Assembly (NCBI GenBank): GCA_964035795.1
Contig: OZ038321.1
Location: 20,710,283-20,774,282, forward strand
Source: Pterobdella sp. o SKG-2022
Taxonomy: Eukaryota > Annelida > Clitellata > Hirudinida > Piscicolidae
Length of the DNA: 64,000 nt
Reading direction: 5' to 3'
Numbering within the stretch: the first letter of the stretch is position 1; every line of letters begins with the position of its first letter. Position numbers and translations under genes: made by a program. The notes below the pieces were generated by a model. It saw nothing but the letters and a program-made list of their open reading frames with translations. It was not told the DNA's origin and made no database searches. This document shows positions 14,101 to 25,099 of the stretch, piece by piece.

Positions 14101-14323
14101 TACAGCCACCATAAAGTTGGGTATATTTTTTTAGTAGCTAAATCTCCCTTGAATAGAATAATATTTGTTGAAAAATATATTTAAATTTATAATTAAATTT
14201 TTGAAAACCACTCACAGAAGCACCGAGTACAATGAAAACATGGGGTATCTCAAATTCAAAGTTAGCCTCAGTATTTGACAAGGACTTCTTAATCAATTCC
14301 AAACCTTCAGGCTTACAAGACAT
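8170..14323 (-). CDS. G6PD: Glucose-6-phosphate 1-dehydrogenase
   Basis: Oxidises glucose 6-phosphate to 6-phosphogluconolactone, making NADPH in the first step of the oxidative pentose phosphate pathway (cytosol). Exons, 5' to 3': 14216-14323, 14001-14147, 13819-13930, 13625-13727, 12595-12682, 12366-12430, 11658-11783, 10789-10882, 10397-10613, 10018-10142, 9325-9459, 8514-8683, 8170-8251. They join in phase to 523 aa; family members are about 515. NADP site GASGDLA is at residues 34-40, EKPFG at 163-167, the signature RIDHYLGKE at 191-199 and the catalytic-base His in DVMQNHL at 256. The start is the only Met before the Rossmann motif. Compared with the human enzyme there is a Ser/Thr-rich insertion of roughly 15 residues ([20 protein letters not shown]) ending exon 10. 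Intron 11 carries a LINE fragment and intron 6 a SINE. The start faces LONP2 across 594 bases. Confidence 0.96.
8800..9268 (+). mobile_element. 3' fragment of a non-LTR retrotransposon in G6PD intron 11
   Basis: The open stretch 8819-9052 encodes the C-terminal region of a LINE polyprotein ([38 protein letters not shown]). The 3' untranslated part ends in tattgattgatgattgat, a TTGA-like tail. The same family occurs inverted at 26480-27730, including the conserved segment around ccaacccttggtaaaggaaaacgggct. It is a 5'-truncated copy inserted antisense to G6PD. Confidence 0.85.
11212..11405 (+). repeat. Interspersed repeat family R, copy 1 (G6PD intron 7 region)
   Basis: The segments ctttggtatcgctgtcacctggct, aactgcctaa and aatttcgaattggacgttactcggactgtcagtct match copies at about 15470-15830 (same strand) and 20645-20960 (opposite strand). 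No coding potential is evident. The family is unknown to me. Confidence 0.6.
11870..12043 (+). mobile_element. tRNA-headed SINE, copy A (G6PD intron 6, antisense to the gene)
   Basis: The tRNA-like head has an A-box-like tagctcaatggttgagcat and a B-box gggttcgatccc. It is followed by a body (caattagcacctgttcca...acattaaattt) and a tail gctttataaataccgcattac. Copies at 32576-32746 and 34820-34999 share head, body and tail in order. That marks this as a SINE, not a functional tRNA gene. Confidence 0.85.
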
Positions 14324-14917
14324 AATATTTAGTAAGAATTCTGCAAAAAAAATGATGTTAAGAAATTTTTTGTTATCGGTGTTTTGGATGAAATTGAAAA
14401 TTAATACTCAAAACTCCAAAAACTAGACCAATAAAATTTTAAACTTTAGTCTTCTCATATGGTGCGTGAGAAGTAAATTTTATATTTTCAATCAAAATTA
14501 AATACTATTATAAAAAATTTCAAACTAAAGATTTTTTAGCAATAAAAATTACTAATTTCGACAAAATTATTTTTTTACTTTTGTTCACTTTTAGTTAAAG
14601 TAGTTATCAGCAACCTTTGAAGTTGTAGTATTCTTTTTGATATTGTTTGTTAAAGTTTATTACTTTTTTTTTACTATTTTTTACTAATAGTTTATTAGTT
14701 TAGTATAAAAATTGTTTTTATAAAAAATTATTACATTTTTTTGTTAGGTTTTTAATGTTGGTGTTTTGATTGTAAAACTGGATGATATAATTTATACTGC
14801 GCAATAAAGTTTTCAAAAACTATGGTATTAGTAGTGTTTTATTGTTTCTTAAGTCATATATCAAAAATTAAAAAAAAATAAACAAAAATATATATATATT
14901 TCATTATTGAAGGTAAA
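14324..14917. promoter_or_regulatory. Divergent intergenic region G6PD / LONP2
   Basis: 594 bases separate the start codons of G6PD (minus) and LONP2 (plus). The segment is very AT-rich, with a T-rich run at about 14650-14760. It must hold both 5' untranslated regions and probably a bidirectional promoter. I recognise no TATA box at a convincing distance and no CpG-rich core. Confidence 0.55.
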
Positions 14918-17900
14918 ATGTCAATAGTGAGTCTTCCTTCTCAGCTTCCTCTTTTCTATCTACAAAATTATATTATTCTACCAGGTTCTACTGTAAAAGT
15001 GCCTATAAAAAATTCTAACAAGTATGTGATATCATTGTCATGTGATTAAACCTTATTTATTTTTGAAAATTTTTGTAATTTTTCAGCAAAAAAATTATTG
15101 AAAGTTTTCTACAAAAAGGAATAACAAAAAGTTCTATTGTGGGGACTATCACCATAAAAAATAATAAAACTCATAAGCATATTCTATCAAAAATCAATCC
15201 CAATGAAGACACTGCTCAAAATGAAAAAATTTCAAATAATAATCATCAAGTTAGAGAATTATTCTATAACATAGGGACAGCAGCATTAATAGTTGATGTT
15301 GAAAAGTCTGTATGGTTTGAGGAAGATATGGTGGTTTTGACTGCTATATGCCGATTTGAAGTGGGTTGATTTTTATTATTTTTTTTATGTTTGTTACATT
15401 TATTGAAACATGAAATACATTCTTATTTTTCTATCAATTTGTTAATTCAAAGGGGTTAATAAAGATACACTGTTATACTATGGTTTTGAGCATAACTTTA
15501 AGCGGCAAATTGAGACTGCTTTTCTATTATAACCTGGATAACAATAGACTTTGATAGCAGATATCGACAAACTGATATTCTGGTATCGTTGTCATTTGGC
15601 TTGGCAGATGATGTTTCTTTTTGTTCACATTGGCAAGGCAAACTGCCCAATTGTGGCAATGGCGAATCTTGAGTTCAATAATTTCAAGTTGGATGCTAGC
15701 TCAGACTGGCAGTCTATAAAAATTTGTCCAAAATAAATGGTCTTTTTTATAAATTGCTCTATTATAGTATCAATAATCAAGAGTGACTGCTGTAAAACCC
15801 CAGTTACTGGGACATGTAAAGCAGTATAACATTATTAAATACATTAACTTAAAGCATTAGGTTATGTTACTTTTCAAATATTTTTATGTCAGTTTGAACA
15901 ATTTCATAAAACTTCATACAACTTGGCTAAAATCTTTGAATATTGTGTTTTAATCATTGGCTACTTTATAATTCAACTAAAATAAAATATATTTGAACTT
16001 TTAGAGAAACTGCTTACTTTTTAATGATAAATTTTCATGATAAAGAAGATATACATTTATTTATGTTCTCAATAAAAACTAAAATTGGTGATATTATCAG
16101 TCTTATTTTAACTTTGAATAAATCAAGTTTCCATTAGGAATAATTCATCCACCAGATAAAGTCAATTACTCAAAGCTCTCCTTTCTACATGGCTGATGTG
16201 AAACAGTTGGACAGACTCGAAAGTATTAATATTTCATTAACTCAACTTTAAATAATAAATAGTTTCATAAATAGTAAGAATATTAACATCACTACACCAA
16301 AATTTTTAAAATATTTTTTTGCTCAGTACCCAATAAATTCAAATTTTATAACCCGTTTCATCTTATGAGAATTTTTCCTTGTTTAGCGCTATGAAAATCT
16401 TTATATTTTATAATTATAGGCTTTCTTGAACTAATCTATTAAAAATAATAATAGTTATTTTGAGTAAAAATAATAATACTTGTATTTTCAAACCCATGCA
16501 AGCTGTTACAAAATAACGATGACAATGATAAACACCAAAATTTTTTAATAACTTCACAAAATACGGCAGTTTTTTTTTTTTTTTTGATAATGAAGTAATG
16601 TTTTTGGAAATTTTTTATTGAACTGAAATTTTCGATAAATAAAACTTTATCATAATTAATTATTCACTAATGATTTGTGATAAGATTGTACATGAAGAAA
16701 ATTTCAGTTAAGTAAAAAAAGTATCAAAAAACATTGCTTCATTTTGTGAATTTATTTTTTAAAAAATTTAAAAAAAAGTGTTACATGATGTCTCTTAAGA
16801 AAAAAAATCCAATTTTATCACATAAATTTCAAAGATAAGGTCAATGAAGTTGAAAATGAGGATCTGGCAAAAAGGTTCAGAGAGAAAGCCAAAGCGCTTT
16901 TTGAGCTCTTGCAAGTTTCAGTGGGAAACCATCTCAAACTCACTGTTAGTCTGTCGCTTATGTACGATTTCGATGCTATAGTATATGTGGATAAAATAAA
17001 TTTTAATCAATAATTGTATCATTACATTTCTAATGTTTCGGTTTCATATTTTTTTAGTATTCTATAAAGCTTTTAATATTCAAACTTCTTTGAAAATACA
17101 ATATCATTACCATTTTAACACTTGTTTTGTCATGCTCATCACCATTGTTAATTTGTTAACAGAAGTTATTTAGCAAGATTCCGACAGAGCATTTGGTAGA
17201 CATTTGTGCCAGCATCATCAAGATATCTTTTCCTGTAAGTGCTTATTTAATCGATAGATAGATATATAAATCAAGCAACGATATTCCAGTCTTAAATAGC
17301 GCTTATCAATGCGTCAATTTTCAATATAAATGATGAGCTTTTCGATATCAAAGAAATTAGGATTATATAACTTTTTCCATTTTATTTAATTAGGCATTAT
17401 TGCTATCGAAGGTTTATTACGTTACTAAGACATTATATATTCAAAAATCGTATTTTTGCATGAAGTTCATATCAATTTTGATAAATGTTTTTTCTCAGCA
17501 AAAATTATCGTTATTGGAGGCTGTTGATTGCAAGGCAAGGTTGGAGAAGATTCTGCCGTTGCTGGAGCGGCAAATCCAAGTAAAATCACCAATTTTTTGT
17601 TTTATCTCAGCATTTTTTTGTTTGTGTTAGGATGATTTTATTTGATCCCTATTAGTTATTTAACGAAAATATTTTATCATTTTTCATCAATTGTTAATTG
17701 TTCAACATGTTTCATAACAAACATCATTATGGTCACTATTTAACAGCCATTATCATCACCACGACTATACCAAAATTATCGATAAAGCTGCCGCCATAGA
17801 TATCTCCCTCACTATAACCATCATCATTATCACCATTACTGATACAACCACAGGAAGTAGAGTCGGTAGCATCAAGGAGGGACCGTTATGATGACGGCTT

Positions 17901-20900
17901 CAAGATGGTGTTCAAGAGAAGACCACTGGAGGGTGATGATGCTAATGATGATTTTGCTGTGCTGGAGGAGAAGATCAGGTAGCTAGTGAGAATAATTATT
18001 GTAGGTTTATTAATGAATTATGAATTAAATAGTAATAATCATTATTGTTTTCTATTGAATCAATTAGAACACTGTTTTTTTTTTTTTCATTTTTTGGCTC
18101 ATCACATTGAAAAATATATGTTTCAGCAGTTTTGAAAAGTTAAAAAAGTATTTCAAATATTTTTCAATCTTTTAATAAATCATTCTTTCTCATTTGAAAG
18201 TTTCATCAAAAATATGGCACATCGGATTTTAGAATTAACTATTGTTTCATCGGGGGACAGAGATGCCAAAATGCCAGAAAAAGTGGAAAAGGTGGTGATA
18301 AGGGACTTGAAGAAAATGAAAAAACTCTCTTCCATGTCTCCTGAAAGTGCTGTTTTGAGGTGCCGTTTGTTATTAACACGTCAATATTCGTACTGATGTC
18401 AATACCACCTGCGTAGAATGCTTTTAATATATTAGTTAAAAATATGTAAAGTTATGTTGGTTTTATAACAGCTTAACCGTTAATACCGCGTCACTTATGA
18501 AAAGACTTTTTAACTTTTTTCAATTTATCAATAACACTAAAAATAATAATATTAATAATTTTCATTATAATACAAAAAAACAAAATCTTCCCTATAGAAA
18601 CTATTTAGAGCTGTTGGTGGAATTACCGTGGAACAAGAGCTCACGTGACACCCTAGATATCAATAAAGCAAGGTTTTGTTTAATTTTATGTTGTTGCTAA
18701 GTAATACGATGGTGTTGATGGTGGTGGAGAGGCTTTCTGGGTTTCGAAAGTTTAGTTTACTATATTTGCAATCTTGCAAAGTTTTGTAATATTTCAAAAA
18801 TGGTTTTGATCTAAATATACTCACCTAATGAAAAAATTTTTATTAGCCATAAAAAGTGAATTGTTAACTAGGGTATTGAATTAAAGGTTTTGTATTTGAT
18901 GGGTATTATCATTCATGCTCTACTACACAGTAATTCTTGATTTACTTCGAATAAATGCAACACACGCAGGATGGCTTTTGACTCAGAACACTACGGCATG
19001 AAAAGTGTCAAAGAGAGGCTCATTGAGTTTTTAGCTGTTCAAAAAGTTAAGAACATCCATTATAATTCTGTCAATAGCAACCAGGAGGAAGTTCTTGAAG
19101 ATGAAAAAATAGTGAATAATGATTGTGCAAGCGGTACAAAAAAATGTGATGTTGGTTTGATCAAGGCTCCCCTGTTGTGCTTAGTTGGACCTCCTGGTGT
19201 GGGTAAAACCAGCATTGCTAAGTTTGTAAATTTTATTTTGTAGTTTTTTAAAATTTGGTAATTTTTTATAATTAGTTTATTCATAAAAATTAATTTCAAG
19301 AATTAGTTTAGTTAGTCTTTTAATTAAATTTATTTGATGTTATCAATATTTTTTTGAGGAATTTTTTGATACATTTATTTAAAAAAAAACTAAAATTTTC
19401 GATAAGTACAACCTTATCATAAATCATTAATAGTAAACTATTGTGAAGGTAGGTGATTATAAAGAATTTTAAACATAGATAGGAAAGAACAATTACGGAA
19501 GATTAAATTTTTTAAAGTAACTATTATGTAATTATGTGATTGTAAATGAATAAGTTAATTATTATATGAATATTCTTATCTTGATCTAAAACGATTTCAT
19601 TGAGAGATTGCTCTCTGTGTCCCTCCATTGGTTGATTTTTGTATTCTCTTTATTCTAATAATATTAAAAAAAGATACATAAGATGTCTCTAAAAAATTAA
19701 ATGTTTTAATTTTGAAATTTGCTTTTATGTTAGTTTTCTAACGTTTCCAGATCAGTAGCTGACACTCTGGGAAGGAAATTTTGCAGGTTGAGTTTCATGA
19801 ATTAAATTTCGTAAGCTTATAAAAAAATTTGAGCTAAATAATTTGGATACTTTCAATAAGATGAACTTGAAATATTTATATAGACTTAAACTATCAATGT
19901 ACTTTAAAATTTAGCATTTAATTTTGCTTTTGACATAGTTTTTACTATTATAATTTGACCTATTTTGAATTGTTGTTATTTAAAGTTGCTTAAAAATAAG
20001 TTTTCACCTCTTCATCTGCCCCAAAATAAATACTACACTGGGTCCCGAGAGTTTGTGGACCGACCCCGCGAGAGCGGCTGAGCCTCTCGACCACTGGACG
20101 GTCTTGATGGGGACATGAGGAGCGCCCAAGACTAGGGTGCTCCGGGTGAAAAAAAAAAGATTTTATTTCAATATTTTAGATGAATTTTAATTATATAAAT
20201 TATATCAAAAAATAATAAAATAAATAATCCAAAAAAGTCATATCATTGAAACGCAAAAATTAGCTAGTAGGCGTGAAAATAATTATTCCAAGGCATCATG
20301 TTAAGCCTTACCTAAGGGCTTTTGTTACGAAATTAATTTTTAATGTAAAGTTTAAAGTAAAATAAATTTCGTTGTTTTATTTTACTTCAAAGAATTTCTT
20401 TGGGAGGAGTAAGCGACCAATCAGAAATAAGGGGTAAGTGTTTCTTTTTTTAGGATTCTCCGAAAACTATTAAATAAGATGTGGTTTAATTTTTAATGTT
20501 GATTTGTGATAAGAATAAAATTATTGCTTTTTTTAGTTTTAATAAATTTGAAATTCTTTCTATAAAAATCAGTTAGTATTACATAAGGTTGTATTGAAGA
20601 TTATGATCTTGGGAGTAATGTTATTATAAACCATATCAGATCATACTGCTGTACATGCCTCAGTTACTAGGGTTGACAGCAGTTGACCTAGATTATTAAT
20701 ACTACTATATAGTAGTTTATAAAATGAGTTATTCCGAATCGAATATATTTTTAGACTGCCAGTCCGAGCTAACGTTCAAAATCAATAGTTCACACACTTG
20801 GGCAGTTTGTCTTGCCGTCGTTAACTAGGATATCCGCCAAACCAACTGAAATAAATTGTTGAATATAATATTAGTGATAACTGTTTACTGTTAACTAGGT

Positions 20901-23900
20901 TATAATCTAAAAGCAGTTTACTATTGCGCTAGTTTGGATGCAGTTTAACTAAAAATGGAATAAATAACATTAGTAGTGATATCTCATTATTATCATTATT
21001 CAACGTTACATTATATACATTAATATGTTATTGACGTTGACGAAGGTCATAGGAGAACATACATAGCTTCGATGCCAGGCAAGATCATTCAGGCTTTGAA
21101 GAGATGCACAGTAAATAACCCTGTCATCTTGTTGGATGAAATCGATAAAATGGTCATTATTAATACTATTATATCTATACTCACATAATCATTATTATTG
21201 AAATTATATTTTTATTTTTATCCCTATTTACGGCCTTTATTATAATTTATATGTTGTACCATTGATCGTCATCATTGTGACACCAGTCGAAAGGACCACA
21301 CGGGGACCCGGCTGCTGCTCTTTTGGAAGTTCTTGATCCCGAACAGAACCATGCGTTTGTCGATCAGTATGTAATTTGTTGCTTTTGATTGATTTCAGAT
21401 AGCTTAATTGGGAGAACATTTGATATTTGGTTTGAAGGTAGTGGGTTCGATTCTTAGTATAGGCGTTTTTTAGCTTATATTGATTCCTCAAGTTTTCTTT
21501 ATGTTTCTTAGTTTTTTATAAGGTTTTACTCATCAAATATGTTGACTTGTATATAAGCAAGTGCTTTTAACATTTACCTTTGATGAAAAAATCACAATAC
21601 AACCACCTCACAGCTTCGTGAACGTGCCCTTCGATTTATCTCAAGTGCTCTTTATTGCCACAGCAAACAACTTGGCACCCATACCACCAGCCTTGAAGGA
21701 CCGCATGGAAGTGGTTCATATAACAGGGTACACACCAAATGAGAAGGTGTGTTTCGTGGATATATACCCATTTAAAATGGGGTTTTTCATTTGCGGTGTT
21801 AGTGAAATTACTAAAGTCTTATCTATTGAAATCTGTTTTTTGTTTCATTAGTTGTATATCTAAAATAATAACAATGGTAGAAAATTTTTATACAGAAGCA
21901 ATAATTGTCAAATAAAAAGCGCTGTTTAAATATATACATTACCTATTTTTATATTAAATTATCACTCATGACAGTTACACATAGCACGGAAGCACTTGCT
22001 ACCCAAGCAGGCTGCTAGACACGGCATCCTTCTAGGCACCCACGTCTTGATGTCCGACCATGTACTTCAGCTCATTAGTTGGTACATCGATTATATAACA
22101 AAAAAATGTAGAAGGTTCTTCATGGTCATAATGATCAAATGATGAAATCTTTTTTCTAAATAGTTTTTTACAAGGGTTTGGTTTGAGATAACTATCCTCT
22201 TGTAAAAGTTAAATAATGTTCTAAAAATCATTATCAAGATTTTTTAGGTTTGACAAATGGATGGTATTTCGCCATATAGATCATATAAGTTTGAAATTGG
22301 ATTTATAAAATTAACTTGTATTATTCGGAACGTTTAATCTTCATATCATAATTAGTTAATATGAAAGTATTATGAAAAATTTCACGTCGTTTCACGAGAT
22401 TTTTGATACATTTATTAAGATAGCAGGAGCTATAATTTTCTTAAAAGTTTAGCATTATCATAAAGCGTCAGCTAAAGTTTTTGATGAGGCTTTTTTCGAA
22501 ATTCATACCTATTTTGCGGTCATATTAAAAAAATCTCAAAAATAGACGTAAAATATTAACAAAAATGCTCATTCAAAATTAAACGCGCTTTTTCTAAAAA
22601 GTATCCATTCATGAAACTAAATTTCAACTTTGGCTTTTAAACAATTTTCCATTACCTTAGAAAATATTAACCATTTCATTTTAATAAATTTTATCAGATT
22701 ATTCATCTAAAATTATTTCGGTAATAAAAAATTGAGAAATCAATCTGAGAAGTTTTCCTAATTCGTTCCAAACTTCAAATTCATCTATATGGAATTTAGA
22801 TGATTTAATCTGCTTTTAAAACAGACTCACATTTGAAAAAATCCCTTCCCAGTAAACAACTACACAAAGGAGGCAGGTGTGAGGGGCTTGGAGAAAAAGC
22901 TAGCTGCAGTCTTGCGCAATGTGGCCCTTAAGATGGCCGAGAATGACGACGAACGTGTAACTAATGGAAGCGATGAGAAGGAGAACTTTGAAACACGTTG
23001 GAAGTTGCCGATTATGATTGGTGAGCAAGAAGTGGAAGAGATTCTAGGCGTGAGAATCATTTTTTTGTTGACTCGATAAAACTTTTGAATTATTTCAAAA
23101 CATTAATTTAATTAAAAAAATTTTCATTAAGTTCTATAAAGTGATTGTATATTGAATAATAATACTTATAATTGATGATATTATTTTCATTATTTTTTCT
23201 TTCTTTTATTTTTATTTTTGAATTCATTTAGCTTTTCTAGACATCATATTATATTAAGTTCGTATAATAATTTATACGTATTGAGAATTTTCTCAAAAAG
23301 ACTTATTTAAAATTCAGCTGAAATTTTCGATAAGTAAAACTTCCCCATAATTTATATGTTGAAGTTATTGATGAAAAAGTAGTTAAATAGTAGCTTAATC
23401 AATTAAATCATTTTAATAACCCGCTTTTTTTACCAAGAGTTGGGCTTGAATAGTTATATAACTCAACCGCATCACTCTGACCAAACAGGCGTCAAAAAAC
23501 AGTTCGAGCATAGAGGACCGCATCTCATCAGTCGGAGTGGCCCTGGGACTTGCGTGGACTGCGTATGGAGGCGAGGTCTTGTGCGTGGAAGCTTGTATGA
23601 TAGAGGGTAAGGGAAAGCTAGTGATGACGGGAAAGTTGGGAGATGTGATGAAGGAAAGCGCCTCAGTTGCCTTAGCTTGGCTCAACACCCATGCTGCTAA
23701 GGTTTTGTTTTAATAAGGGTGGTGTTTGAAACTCCATGTGGGTGCAACCGTAGGGTCGACTTACTTGTTTCTATGTTAATCCTATATGTGGTGTTGAGTT
23801 AAGTTGGCAGATAATATACTGAAAGTTGTAAATTATTCAAAAATAAAGATTGATTATTCCGTGTACCCTATAATTCAGCTCATAATTTACCAATATTTTA

Positions 23901-25035
23901 AATTAAAAAAATAAATGTTACTTTTTTATTTCGTATAAATATTCCGGTATATAATTTTTACCAAATAACTTACTTGCTATTGTCAACTTTGAAAAGCTTT
24001 AATTGGTTGAATTCGAAATGGTTAAATTTTTCTTGGAATATTTTCTTCATTATTCCATATTAATGTTCCTGTAATCTAAAGGCTCGAAACTACCCAGCCA
24101 AATCTTAATTTTATTTTTGTTTTCAAATAGTGTACAATATCCATTTTGAATAAATTGTCATGAAACAATTAAACCAGTTTTTAATTAATAAACAGTTTGG
24201 TATCAAGGGTTACGATGCGCTTAAAACTGACTTCCACATTCACTTTCCTGCCGCAGCCATCAACAAAGATGGACCATCGGCTGGCATCACCATCGCCACT
24301 GCTTTGGCTTCTCTGGTCACCAATAGGTATTTCATAATTAATTTCTATTAATTATGTAGTAAAATAAAAACTTAATGAAAAAATCAGAATATTTTTCAAT
24401 TTAAAATAGTAATTCTGTCTCTATATGACCGCTTAGGAAAGTTCGACGTGACACAGCCATGACGGGGGAACTCACCTTGACGGGCGTCGTGTTGCCGGTT
24501 TCAACATTATTTATTATCTTTAGTACTATTAATATTAGTTATAAGCTCTTATTATTTTATATAATATATTTAAAAACCATCATTTTTTTTCCTTGGTTAA
24601 CTCATTTCAATCCTTTTTGAACGCCCTTAAGCACTATATGAATGGCGTGCTTTCATTTAAAGAAATCTCTTGAATTAATTTACAAAGGTAGGAGGAATTA
24701 AAGAAAAAATTTTAGCTGCATACAGGGAGAATATTAAAAGAGTTATCGTGCCTTACGATTCGAGAAAGCAACTTAAAGACGTACCTCAAAATGAACTTGT
24801 TTGTGTGCAGTTGATTATTCTATCAATATATAAAAATTGCCTAAAATATTTTTGCTGTTACCTTCCTATTTGATTAATGAATTCAAAATTATTTTTCATT
24901 TTCTCAATTAAAATGTCATCGCATATCAAATCGCAGAATGACATAGAGATAATCTTGGTGAAGAGAATCGAAGAAGTTTTAATAGAGACGCTTGACAGGT
25001 CAAATGACAACGCCACACTTTCTTGCAAACTTTAA
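14918..25035 (+). CDS. LONP2: Peroxisomal Lon protease homolog 2
   Basis: ATP-dependent serine protease of the peroxisome matrix, which degrades oxidised or unprocessed matrix proteins and supports PTS1 import. Exons: 14918-15021, 15087-15360, 16156-16222, 16835-16944, 17163-17234, 17499-17579, 17854-17978, 18261-18359, 18598-18672, 18970-19221, 19751-19786, 20393-20433, 21046-21152, 21287-21366, 21614-21746, 21975-22077, 22853-23049, 23489-23701, 24196-24326, 24437-24497, 24688-24798, 24937-25035. They join to 856 aa (human about 852). The N-domain opens [11 protein letters not shown]. Walker A GPPGVGKT is at 409-416, Walker B VILLDEID near 472-479, [12 protein letters not shown] follows exon 12, and the catalytic dyad is Ser751 (DGPSAG) and Lys792 (VGGIKEK). 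The C-terminus SCKL is a PTS1 that separates it from mitochondrial LONP1, and there is no presequence. An insertion of roughly 35 polar residues precedes Walker A. Confidence 0.96.
15470..15830 (+). repeat. Interspersed repeat family R, copy 2 (LONP2 intron 2)
   Basis: The longest copy runs from gactgcttttctattataacctgg through ttctggtatcgttgtcatttggc and atgctagctcagactggcagtct to gactgctgtaaaaccccagttactgggacatgtaaagcagta. The inverted copy at 20645-20960 matches over both ends, and copy 1 over the middle. A short open frame in it (15551-15736) has no recognisable product. Confidence 0.7.
16587..16746. mobile_element. Palindromic MITE-like element (LONP2 intron 3)
   Basis: The left arm (atgaagtaatgtttttgg... 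aactgaaattttcgat...) and the reverse complement of the right arm (atgaagcaatgttttttgat... aactgaaattttcttc...) match over about 75 bases each. The centre lies near 16667. The whole could fold as one long hairpin, the form expected of a foldback or MITE-type DNA element. Half-length relatives lie at 19353-19440, 23310-23370, 38695-38775 and 39625-39710. Confidence 0.7.
19353..19440. repeat. Half-copy of the palindromic MITE family (LONP2 intron 10)
   Basis: The segment reads ttttttgatacatttattt, then ctaaaattttcgataagtac and aaccttatcataaatcatt, the same order of motifs as one arm of the element at 16587-16746. A close inverted relative is at 38695-38775. Confidence 0.6.
20041..20159 (+). mobile_element. 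GC-rich poly(A)-tailed retroposed element (LONP2 intron 11)
   Basis: An isolated stretch of about 110 bases, far richer in G+C than the surrounding intron, ends in ctccgggtg followed by a run of ten A. It contains a perfect 6-bp stem, CGAGAG (20069-20074) with CTCTCG (20084-20089). The poly(A) tail and abrupt edges suggest a retroposed structured small RNA or a SINE. I recognise no known RNA family and no clear pol III boxes. Confidence 0.5.
20645..20960 (-). repeat. Interspersed repeat family R, copy 3 (LONP2 intron 12)
   Basis: In reverse complement this matches copy 2 at both ends (aaactgcttttagattataacc and the ctgctgt...cagttactg segment) and in the middle (gactgccagtccgagcta). It lies antisense to LONP2 within the intron between exons ending at 20433 and starting at 21046. 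Confidence 0.6.
21398..21465 (+). mobile_element. tRNA-like SINE head fragment (LONP2 intron 14)
   Basis: tagcttaattgggagaac resembles an A box and gtgggttcgattc is a good B box, about 30 bases apart. No acceptor-stem pairing or SINE body can be followed, so this is read as a truncated SINE head and not a tRNA gene. Confidence 0.45.
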
Positions 25036-25089
25036 ACTCAGTCAAATAATTTTAAGTAGATTTTTGTATTTTCTTATGTTTTATTGTTC

Positions 25090-25095
25090 AATAAA
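25090..25095 (+). terminator. Poly(A) signal of LONP2
   Basis: AATAAA lies 55 bases after the LONP2 stop codon, a normal distance for a short 3' untranslated region. Confidence 0.6.
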
Positions 25096-25099
25096 CTTG

